Source: Nitratiruptor sp.
Lineage (GTDB): Bacteria > Campylobacterota > Campylobacteria > Campylobacterales > Nitratiruptoraceae
Assembly (NCBI GenBank): GCA_015494595.1
Contig: WGAX01000183.1
Coordinates: forward strand, 1 to 42,878
Reading direction: 5' to 3'
Length of the DNA stretch: 42,878 nt
The notes beneath the pieces were generated by a model. The model was not told the DNA's origin, made no database searches, and was given only the letters and a program-made list of their open reading frames with translations. The stretch's first letter is position 1. Each line of letters begins with the position of its first letter. A program made the translations under genes and the position numbers. Positions 16,707 to 23,678 of this stretch are shown here, in pieces.

Positions 16707-18366
16707 CTGCTATCTGTTGTCCTATAAGAATAAGAAGTTGCGCAGAGTTGCGAATCATTGCAGTTTTTATGGTAGCTTTCTCTTCAATATAGTGAAGATA
16801 ATTTTTTAGTGCATCATTAAAATCACGATAAACAGAAAGACCCTCTATATAGCGTTTGCGTACAATTTGCAGCTTTTTATACATCAAAGCGATCTGCTGT
16901 TGAACAATATCTAAATGTTTTTGTAGCCGTTTATTCTCATTATAGAGTTTATAGATCTGCTGTGCACTCTTTTTAATCGTATCAAGCAGCCTATTTTTCT
17001 GTTTCAAAGCTTCTATTTTTACCTTTTGTTTATGCAGTTTACATGCATCTCCTCCTATTAAAGGGATCTTTACACTAACAGCTCCACTATAATTAAGCCC
17101 CTTTGCTTTTTGATGGGGAATAAGAGAAAAATCCTTTTTATACTCATAAAAGAGAGCTCCATGAAAATCGATAATAGGTAGCATCGATTTTTCACTACTT
17201 ACTACCTTTGCTTTTTTCAATCCATACAAAAGACGCATCCTTCGTATAGTGCTGTTATGCAAATACGCCTCTTTATAAAGTGTTGGCAAATCCTTTGTCT
17301 CCAATGCAAAACCAATATTCTCCAACTCTACTCTTTTAGATATATTTAGCTCTATACTACTACGCAAAAGGTGATCACTATAGGTATAGTCATAAATCTT
17401 TTTTAATAAATCTTTTCGTAGCTCCAATAGATCATTTTTTGCATCTATCACATCTACTCTCGAAGCAACTCCTACCCTACCACGCTCTTTAATAAGATTA
17501 TAAAAACGCTTCTGATTGAAATACTCTTTTTCATAAATACTTTTTAGCTCCCATGCTAAAAGAGCTTCACTATAGATTGCGACTCCAAGTAAAGAGAGCT
17601 GCTCTTTTGCATTCAAAAAATCGACTTTTGCTAGCTGCTCTTTTAAATAACGTATACGAGCTACAAGGGGATAATCTCTGTCAAAAAGGCGTTTATCAAT
17701 ATTAATACCAGCATTAACTGTCAACTCTTTATCAGTAATTAAAGAGTAGTCTATAAATTTTGCATACCGTGCGGCAGCGTTGAAATAGATTTGCCACTCA
17801 TATCTACTCTGCTCTAAAATTGCCTCTAATCTCTTAATTTTTGCATCATAACTTTTACTCTTTAAACCATAATCTTTTTGTAATAATCTTTTTAAATACT
17901 CTTGTAAAGTAAGCTTGTAGACATGAGAAGACTTTTTATGAGAATGCTGCATAACATTTTGGATAAAACTATCTTCTGTTTGCCTAAGAGGTGCGGTTTG
18001 AAATTGAGCTACTTTGTTTTTCTTTATTACTTTTACTTTTGCTTTTACTTTTTTCTTTATTGGCTTATGATCTTGAGAAATCTTTGCCGTAGAAGAGCAT
18101 TTTATATTATTACAGCGCTTAATGTAAGCATCTGTATGAAGTTTTTTGGCCTTGGCAAAAGCTGATTTTAATTCCTTTTTATTCAAATAGGGGCCAGAGA
18201 TAAAGTGATAATACCCCCTCTTTTTACAAATAACTCCCTTTGGAAACATAGCCAAAAAAGTCTTATCTTCATTTTTATAGACTCTTTTTTGCATAGCATG
18301 CTGAATACACCAACCACCTAATAGAGGATAAACAAGTATAATTAAACCAACTATAACCCTACCCAT
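16693..18366 (-). CDS. TolC-family outer-membrane protein with SPOR-like N-terminal domain
   Basis: About 557 residues from the ATG at 18364-18366 (a TTG two codons upstream is also open). A hydrophobic segment at residues 4-20 may be a signal peptide. Residues about 20-90 resemble a SPOR peptidoglycan-binding domain, ending in GYYHFISGPYLNKKEL and a Lys-rich helix. A basic linker of Lys-Val repeats (about 100-125) follows. Residues 150-557 have the long heptad-rich helices and doubled layout of outer-membrane factors, with SVKIPLIGGDACKLHKQ as the mid-protein beta-strand signature of TolC-type proteins. It would be the outer-membrane exit for the PelF/PelG product. The SPOR fusion is unusual. 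It is the first gene of the operon. Confidence 0.8.
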   Translation of the reverse strand: MGRVIVGLIILVYPLLGGWCIQHAMQKRVYKNEDKTFLAMFPKGVICKKRGYYHFISGPYLNKKELKSAFAKAKKLHTDAYIKRCNNIKCSSTAKISQDHKPIKKKVKAKVKVIKKNKVAQFQTAPLRQTEDSFIQNVMQHSHKKSSHVYKLTLQEYLKRLLQKDYGLKSKSYDAKIKRLEAILEQSRYEWQIYFNAAARYAKFIDYSLITDKELTVNAGINIDKRLFDRDYPLVARIRYLKEQLAKVDFLNAKEQLSLLGVAIYSEALLAWELKSIYEKEYFNQKRFYNLIKERGRVGVASRVDVIDAKNDLLELRKDLLKKIYDYTYSDHLLRSSIELNISKRVELENIGFALETKDLPTLYKEAYLHNSTIRRMRLLYGLKKAKVVSSEKSMLPIIDFHGALFYEYKKDFSLIPHQKAKGLNYSGAVSVKIPLIGGDACKLHKQKVKIEALKQKNRLLDTIKKSAQQIYKLYNENKRLQKHLDIVQQQIALMYKKLQIVRKRYIEGLSVYRDFNDALKNYLHYIEEKATIKTAMIRNSAQLLILIGQQIADGQN

Positions 18367-18409
18367 TGACAAACTTTTTATGGATTTATTGAAGCCAAGT
18401 CTATCGAAA

Positions 18410-18415
18410 ATTATC
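18410..18415 (-). promoter_or_regulatory. Possible promoter of the Pel-like operon
   Basis: TGCGATAAT is an extended -10 on the minus strand, with AT-rich DNA upstream, about 44 bp before the first gene's ATG. No other convincing -10 lies between the tRNA gene and the operon, and no clear terminator follows the tRNA, so read-through is also possible. Confidence 0.4.
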
Positions 18416-18466
18416 GCAATTTTTCATAAAATTTTGAGGGTTTGTAAGTTTTGCAAAGAGGAGTAA

Positions 18467-18553
<87 letters not shown>

Positions 18554-18566
18554 GTTTTGAAGCAAA

Positions 18567-18572
18567 AGTATA
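18567..18572 (-). promoter_or_regulatory. -10 box for tRNA-Leu
   Basis: TATGCTATACT on the minus strand (extended -10 TGCTATACT), 13 bp before the mature tRNA 5' end. It sits directly after the atpE terminator stem. Confidence 0.6.
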
Positions 18573-18576
18573 GCAT

Positions 18577-18607
18577 AAAATCTTCCCGAAGGCAACCCTT
18601 CGGAAAG
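18577..18607 (-). terminator. Rho-independent terminator after atpE
   Basis: On the minus strand CTTTCCGAAGG and CCTTCGGGAAG form an 11-bp stem (one G-U pair) around GTTG, followed by ATTTTA. It begins 5 bp after the atpE stop and separates atpE from the tRNA. Confidence 0.85.
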
Positions 18608-18611
18608 TAAA

Positions 18612-18917
18612 TTATCCTAAGAATGGATTTGCATAAAGTGCAATAAGTGCAATTACAAGCGTATAAATAACTTGCGCTTCAATCATCGCAAGTGCAATAA
18701 ACATTGTAGTCATAAGCTTACCGCCAAGTCCCGGGTTTCTTGCAGTTCCTGCAATTGTAGCAGCTGCAGTATGTCCCATACCGATACCACCACCTGCTGC
18801 AGCAATACCCAAACCAACACCAGCAGCCAATACGCTGTAAGCTTGAATCATACTCTCACCATCACCAGCAAATGCAAAGCCAGCAAATGCTACCAACAAA
18901 AGAAGCAACTTTTTCAT
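18612..18917 (-). CDS. atpE: ATP synthase F0 subunit c
   Basis: 101 residues forming the rotor-ring subunit of the F1F0 ATP synthase. A hydrophobic leader (residues 1-17, ending FAFAG) precedes the mature hairpin, an N-terminal extension characteristic of epsilonproteobacterial subunit c. Helix 1 has a glycine-rich GVGLGIAAAGGGIGMG stretch, the polar loop is ARNP (about residues 60-63), and helix 2 carries the ion-binding Glu in MIEAQVIYTLV (about residue 80). No sodium-type Gln/Thr ligand set is obvious, so protons are likely. It stands alone with its own promoter, strong AGGAGG site and terminator, consistent with very high expression and separation from the main atp operon in this phylum. 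Confidence 0.96.
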   Translation of the reverse strand: MKKLLLLLVAFAGFAFAGDGESMIQAYSVLAAGVGLGIAAAGGGIGMGHTAAATIAGTARNPGLGGKLMTTMFIALAMIEAQVIYTLVIALIALYANPFLG

Positions 18918-18922
18918 AAAAT

Positions 18923-18928
18923 CCTCCT
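18923..18928 (-). promoter_or_regulatory. Strong ribosome-binding site of atpE
   Basis: AGGAGG followed by ATTTT and the ATG at 18917. It is one of the few consensus Shine-Dalgarno sequences in the window, fitting the high copy number of subunit c. Confidence 0.8.
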
Positions 18929-18937
18929 GATATATTT

Positions 18938-18981
18938 TGCAAAGTCCGTTCGGCTTGCGTGTCCCTACTTGTCACTTTGCA
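18938..18981 (-). repeat. Inverted repeat in the atpE leader
   Basis: TGCAAAGT and ACTTTGCA form a perfect 8-bp inverted repeat separated by 28 bp, which itself holds a short CCG/CGG hairpin. It would fold as a stem between the promoter and the ribosome site of the atpE mRNA. Function is unknown; it may be a stability or translation-enhancing structure. Confidence 0.5.
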
Positions 18982-18986
18982 GTGCA

Positions 18987-18992
18987 ATTCTA
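18987..18992 (-). promoter_or_regulatory. -10 box for atpE
   Basis: GTGTAGAAT on the minus strand, with an A/T tract (TTTTTAAAAATTTTT) just upstream. The predicted leader is about 62 nt. It overlaps the end of the upstream glycosidase gene. Confidence 0.55.
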
Positions 18993-18994
18993 CA

Positions 18995-19729
18995 CTAAAA
19001 ATTTTTAAAAATTATTGAAGTTTGAGTTTTTTTTTGCTGAATAAATTCCAATAATTGAGACATATAGGAGGAGATATTCTCCCATGGGTTCGCACCGTCT
19101 TGCTCAGTTACATAAACATATTGATATGTTGCTATATCACTTTTTACTCTTTGAAAATCATCAACTGCATGTAGCAAAATCGCACTCTTTGCTATTGTAC
19201 TTTTATTGGGTATGCTTTTTGAATGCTCTCGCACTACAATAATATCTGCTAGCCTTTCAAATCTCTTATCAATAAAAGTCCCCGGATTAAATACCACAAT
19301 TGAAAAGCTCTTTTTGATATACTTAGTTACATCTTCATAATACTTTAATGATCGTAAATCTGTACTAACTTCATCTATAAAAATACCATGAATACCCCAC
19401 CTTTTATACTCCCTCCAAGCATCAATGCGCCGCTTTAAAGATGTGAGATTTCTTCGAGCATAAGAGCTATAGACATAACCAAGAACAGTTATATTGGCAT
19501 CCTCAAGTGCTTTAATTGCAGAGGCAAAATTGGATTCTACCCTTGCAAAATCGCCATTGGCAGGATTAATAATGACCAAAAATTTAATAGTAGGATAGGC
19601 TCTTTTATATGCAATAAGCTTTTGGATTTTTGGATCGTTGTATGTTGGAAAATGGTAAAAAGGGATTAAAACCCCTTCCATTCCATATAGTGCTATGCTA
19701 AGCAAAAGTCCAAAAAAGATCTTACCCAT
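18995..19729 (-). CDS. Spherulin-4-type secreted glycoside hydrolase
   Basis: 244 residues. A signal peptide (about 1-16) is followed by a TIM-barrel-like domain matching the spherulin-4 family: LIPFYHFP near the start, INPANGDF (about residues 54-61), VLGYVYSSYARR (about 82-93), GIHGIFIDEVSTD (about 114-126) with the acidic pair Asp-Glu, and VVFNPGT (about 147-153). Relatives include Sph3, which cleaves galactosaminogalactan, and the fold is related to the hydrolase domain of PelA. It overlaps the pnp end by 8 bp. It lies one tRNA and atpE away from the Pel-like operon, so it may trim that polymer; this is inference. Confidence 0.82.
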   Translation of the reverse strand: MGKIFFGLLLSIALYGMEGVLIPFYHFPTYNDPKIQKLIAYKRAYPTIKFLVIINPANGDFARVESNFASAIKALEDANITVLGYVYSSYARRNLTSLKRRIDAWREYKRWGIHGIFIDEVSTDLRSLKYYEDVTKYIKKSFSIVVFNPGTFIDKRFERLADIIVVREHSKSIPNKSTIAKSAILLHAVDDFQRVKSDIATYQYVYVTEQDGANPWENISSYMSQLLEFIQQKKTQTSIIFKNF

Positions 19730-21926
19730 CTCTTTTAAAAACCTGCCTGAGTGCCAACTCTATCTTATGCCCTTTTTGGCTCAATACCTCCACTTCTACC
19801 TCATCCCCCTCTTCTACTACATCCTCAACTCTTTCTACTCTTCTAGCAGCAAGTTTGGAGATATGCAAAAGTCCATCTACGCCACCCGGAAGCTCTACAA
19901 AGGCTCCAAAAGAGGTGGTTCGCTTCACTCTGCCTTTTAAGATCTCTCCAGGCTCAAAAGTTACGGGCTGAGAAGTTGACTTTTTTGTAATATTTTCTAT
20001 ATGCTCGCAAGCTGCAATTACCTTTGGTCTATTTTTGCCCGTAACGCGCACTCTGCCCTTCTCTCTATCTATATCAATAGTTACTTCAAATTTTTCTATA
20101 ATCTCTTTAATAGTTTTACCCGCTTGACCAATAATATCAGCAATCTTGCTTGGATGTACAAAAATAGTCTCACTACTTGGGAGATTCTCCTCATTTATCT
20201 CGATTTTTTCCTCTGCTTTTTTCATAACATCAAGAATATAGACTCTTGCCTCCCTTGCTTGCACAAGTGCCTCTTGTAAAATTTCGTGCGCCACGCCTCC
20301 TAACTTTATATCCATCTGCATAGCTGTTATACCTTCACTTGTGCCTGCTACTTTAAAATCCATATCCCCATCGTGATCTTCTAATCCCATAATATCAGTT
20401 AAAATCGCATACTTTTCATCCTCTACCACCAAGCCCATTGCCACGCCGGCTACTAGATCTGCTAGCTCAATATTGGCTGCTCGCATAGCCAATGCTCCAC
20501 CACATACAGTAGCCATAGAGGAGGAGCCGTTGGATTCTAAAATCTCTGAAACCAAACGATAGGTCTTATCTTCTGGCACATCGACTACCGGCTCAAGAGC
20601 ACGCCTTGCCAAATTGCCGTGACCAAGCTCTCGTCTGCCAGGAGCTGTAATTGGCTTTGCCTCCCCTACACTAAAGGGAGGAAAGTTATAGTGCACCATA
20701 AAGTGCTCATACTCAGGTCCCTTACTTGTTAGCATCTCAAACATCTGTGCATCAGTCTTTTCACCAATGGTACAGACCACCAAAGCCTGTGTCTCTCCTC
20801 TTGTAAAGAGACACGAGCCGTGTGCAGAAGGAAGGATATTTGTTTTTATATCTATTGGCCTTACATCTTTAAGCCCTCTGCCATCTGCTCTTTTGCCCTC
20901 TTGTAAAATCATCTCTCTAACAATTTTTCGCTTATATTTCTCTACTACTTTATAAATAAGCTCATACTCCCAACCCTGCTCTTGTGCCACCTCATCTTCG
21001 GCAATCTTTTTGGCGATCTCTTTAAGAAGCTCGTTTCTTTCACTCTTTGCCATCGCAGTTATGGCATCTTTAATCTCATCTTTATAGATCTCATCAATAT
21101 AGAGCCAAAGCTCTTCATTAATTTTTTCAGGCTCTAAAGGCAGCTCTAACATCGGTTTAGCAATTTCAATAAAGTATTTCTCATACTCTTTACACTCTTG
21201 GATTAAAACCTCTTTACCCTCTTTAATAATCTGTGCCAGCTCCTCTTCAGGCATTGCATTGGGCTCTTTTACCATTATAACCTCTTCCGCCAATGTGGGA
21301 TCCATAAAGGGATCTATTGGCGTCGTAGGCACAACCTCTGTTCTATAGCTTCCAATAGCAGCCATCTCTATCATTAAAAGCTCTTCTGCCGTACCGGCTA
21401 AGTAGAGATCAAGTGTACTCTTTTTCAGCTCTTCTAGTGTGGGATTGTAAACAATATTGCCATCAATCTTGGCTACCCTTACTCCACTGACCGCCTTACG
21501 GATAGGAATATCAGAGATATATAGCGCTGCACTTGCAGCTTTTAGCGCCAATACCTGCAAATCGCTTTGGGCATCTGCGCTCAACACCATAACAGTAATT
21601 ACCACCGGATATAAAAATCCTTTTGGAAAAAGCGGACGCAATGCTCTATCTACTATACGGGCAGTTAAGGTCTCAAAGTCTCCTGGCTTTTGCTCTCTTT
21701 TTACAAATCCTCCGGGAATCTTGCCAGCTGCATAGCTTTTTTCAATATACTGTACCGTAAGGGGTAAAAAATCCTCTTCTACTGGCTCTTTTTCTATGAC
21801 AACAGTTGCCAACATCACAGTTTTACCACTTTTAAGCAGCACTGAGCCATTTGCCTGTCGTGCAACCTCTCCAAATTCATAAATCTCGTGTAGATTATTC
21901 ATCTCAAATTCAAAGCGACACTTCAT
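19722..21926 (-). CDS. pnp: Polyribonucleotide nucleotidyltransferase (PNPase)
   Basis: Phosphorolytic 3'-5' exoribonuclease of the RNA degradation machinery. The product is 734 residues: two RNase PH domains (about 10-225 and 320-545) separated by an alpha-helical domain, a KH domain (about 565-620, with the IIGQAGKTIKEI loop) and an S1 domain (about 640-715). FTRGETQALV and the DGDMDFKVAGT segment carry active-site residues of the second RNase PH domain. The start ATG follows AGGAAG. It lies downstream of the J-domain gene in the purD-lptD-mlaD run. Confidence 0.97.
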   Translation of the reverse strand: MKCRFEFEMNNLHEIYEFGEVARQANGSVLLKSGKTVMLATVVIEKEPVEEDFLPLTVQYIEKSYAAGKIPGGFVKREQKPGDFETLTARIVDRALRPLFPKGFLYPVVITVMVLSADAQSDLQVLALKAASAALYISDIPIRKAVSGVRVAKIDGNIVYNPTLEELKKSTLDLYLAGTAEELLMIEMAAIGSYRTEVVPTTPIDPFMDPTLAEEVIMVKEPNAMPEEELAQIIKEGKEVLIQECKEYEKYFIEIAKPMLELPLEPEKINEELWLYIDEIYKDEIKDAITAMAKSERNELLKEIAKKIAEDEVAQEQGWEYELIYKVVEKYKRKIVREMILQEGKRADGRGLKDVRPIDIKTNILPSAHGSCLFTRGETQALVVCTIGEKTDAQMFEMLTSKGPEYEHFMVHYNFPPFSVGEAKPITAPGRRELGHGNLARRALEPVVDVPEDKTYRLVSEILESNGSSSMATVCGGALAMRAANIELADLVAGVAMGLVVEDEKYAILTDIMGLEDHDGDMDFKVAGTSEGITAMQMDIKLGGVAHEILQEALVQAREARVYILDVMKKAEEKIEINEENLPSSETIFVHPSKIADIIGQAGKTIKEIIEKFEVTIDIDREKGRVRVTGKNRPKVIAACEHIENITKKSTSQPVTFEPGEILKGRVKRTTSFGAFVELPGGVDGLLHISKLAARRVERVEDVVEEGDEVEVEVLSQKGHKIELALRQVFKRDG

Positions 21927-21936
21927 CTACTTCCTT

Positions 21937-22212
21937 TCAAAATCGAAATTTTTCCTGATACTCTTTATGAGGAAACTGCCTTAAAATCTCCTCCTCTGAG
22001 AAACTAAATCGGTAATTTTCCATATACTTTTTAAGAATCTCATAGGCTCGATTTATTCTTGCCATAGCATCGTTACCATTTCCAACAATATCGGGATGAT
22101 ATTTTCTGCTCAGCTGTCTATAACGCTTTTTGAGGTCTATGTAAGAGATCATTGGAGGAAGCCCCAAAGTCTCTAGGGCTTCATGAATTAAACTTACTGG
22201 ATCTTCGCTCAT
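21937..22212 (-). CDS. Small J-domain protein
   Basis: 91 residues made almost entirely of a DnaJ domain. Helix II KKRYRQLSRKYHPD holds the essential HPD tripeptide (about residues 38-40), followed by ARINRAYEILKKYM (helix III). There is no Gly/Phe or zinc region, so this is a type III J-protein that would recruit DnaK to one client. It is coupled to the MCE gene by an ATGA overlap and ends 10 bp before pnp. The client cannot be told; the neighbouring envelope proteins are candidates. Confidence 0.88.
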   Translation of the reverse strand: MSEDPVSLIHEALETLGLPPMISYIDLKKRYRQLSRKYHPDIVGNGNDAMARINRAYEILKKYMENYRFSFSEEEILRQFPHKEYQEKFRF

Positions 22213-23675
22213 TTAATAAACGACCCCGCTCCACTCACAGTACCTAAAAGATACTTCATATCTTGATCGATAAAATCAAGCCCTAATCCTAGAAAAAAGT
22301 TCCTCGCTTTGCTATTAAGAATATTATCCACACCTATATAGGTATCTAAATGTTTTAAGAATCTATGTCGATAGGAGAGTGTTAGATGAGGCTCATCTCC
22401 TCGTACATCATTAACTGCATTAAAATCGTAAAGCTCTAAAGAGGCTTTACCCCGATCATTAAAAAGATAGTAATCTGCTCCTATTCCTCCAGTACTTTCA
22501 AAAAGACCTAAGCGAAAACGAAAATCTCCATAGCGTCTAGCATACTGCGCATCCACATAGTAATTAGTATCCTCATGCTTTTTAGGAGGTATGAAGTGTC
22601 CTTGTGAATCTCTTTGTGAATAATCATCACTTGCTACAACATTTAAAATATAGGCTTTATTGGGTGAAGGAATGTAACTAATACCAAAAATATTTTTATT
22701 ATAGCTATCTTTACTCATATAGTAGCTCTTAAAATTGACATCAATCTTACTTTTACCCACAGCAGAGAGATATTTATCCAACTTTTTAAAGGAGCTGCTC
22801 CCATTACTAAAAAACTGATCAGCAGATTTAATAGCACTAGAGAGAGGCTTTTTATTAGATTGTAAAATATCCTCTAAATCTGTCTCAATTTTAGCAAACT
22901 TTTCCATTAAGTGCGGCACTTTTTTCTTTGCATCTTTTCCAAGATCGCGCAAATAGAGCGTAAGCTCATCTACCCTTTTGAGAATAGCAGGAAGCTTTTT
23001 ATTAATCGTTTTTGCCGTATAAGAAAATTCATCACTCATACTGCCAAATTTTGCTCCCGCTTTTGCCAGCTCTTCACCCATCTTTTTGATATTTTCTATG
23101 CTTGCTTCTATATTTTGCTGATTTTTTTCAATAAGAGTTTTAAGATTTTCAGTAATTTTATGAAGATTCTCTATGCTCTTTTTAAGATCCTCTCCACTTG
23201 CTCCTGCAATAGAGCGGCGCAACTCACTGATAAATGCTTTAAACTCTTTTGCTGCTTCATTAATAGTAGTAGAGGTTTGATCAAAGGAGACATACTCTTT
23301 TTGGCGTCTCAGCACTCCCCCTTCTTGTACATACTCATTGGAATTACCAGGCTCAATAGATAAAAATTTGGTTCCAAGCAGGCTCTGCTGCTGTAAAGTC
23401 ACAATAGAGTCTTGTGGAATTTTTACCCCTTGATAGATAAAAAGCTCTGCTTTTACCCTTTTGCCCTCCAGCCCCAAACGCCTAACATACCCAACATCTA
23501 CACCTTTAATCTTAACTTTAGCATTACGCTCCAAACCGTTAGCATCATCTAATAAAGCATAAATTACATACCCTTTTTTCCCCACATTTGCAAACTTATT
23601 CACCTGCGTACTAAGTAAAAAGAGAAAAAAGAGGCCAATTGCTACAAACAATCCAACTTTTGCTTCTGTATTCAT
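22209..23675 (-). CDS. MCE-domain (MlaD-like) lipid transport protein
   Basis: 488 residues. One N-terminal membrane helix (about 7-23) is followed by a single MCE domain (about 35-125), with LLDDANGLERNAKVKIKGVDVG and QQSLLGTKFLSIEPG as its characteristic strands. A long helical region (about 135-310) contains repeated heptads. The C-terminal 170 residues are beta-rich with alternating hydrophobic and aromatic residues. MCE proteins form rings that carry phospholipids between membranes with MlaE/MlaF permeases, but no permease genes are adjacent here. It sits just downstream of lptD. The helical part could form a periplasm-spanning tube. Confidence 0.85.
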   Translation of the reverse strand: MNTEAKVGLFVAIGLFFLFLLSTQVNKFANVGKKGYVIYALLDDANGLERNAKVKIKGVDVGYVRRLGLEGKRVKAELFIYQGVKIPQDSIVTLQQQSLLGTKFLSIEPGNSNEYVQEGGVLRRQKEYVSFDQTSTTINEAAKEFKAFISELRRSIAGASGEDLKKSIENLHKITENLKTLIEKNQQNIEASIENIKKMGEELAKAGAKFGSMSDEFSYTAKTINKKLPAILKRVDELTLYLRDLGKDAKKKVPHLMEKFAKIETDLEDILQSNKKPLSSAIKSADQFFSNGSSSFKKLDKYLSAVGKSKIDVNFKSYYMSKDSYNKNIFGISYIPSPNKAYILNVVASDDYSQRDSQGHFIPPKKHEDTNYYVDAQYARRYGDFRFRLGLFESTGGIGADYYLFNDRGKASLELYDFNAVNDVRGDEPHLTLSYRHRFLKHLDTYIGVDNILNSKARNFFLGLGLDFIDQDMKYLLGTVSGAGSFIK

Positions 23676-23678
23676 CCC

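Noticed and set aside
22911..23363. 150-residue plus-strand frame
   Set aside because: It is a Phe/Cys-rich shadow of the Lys/Glu-rich helical part of the MCE gene.
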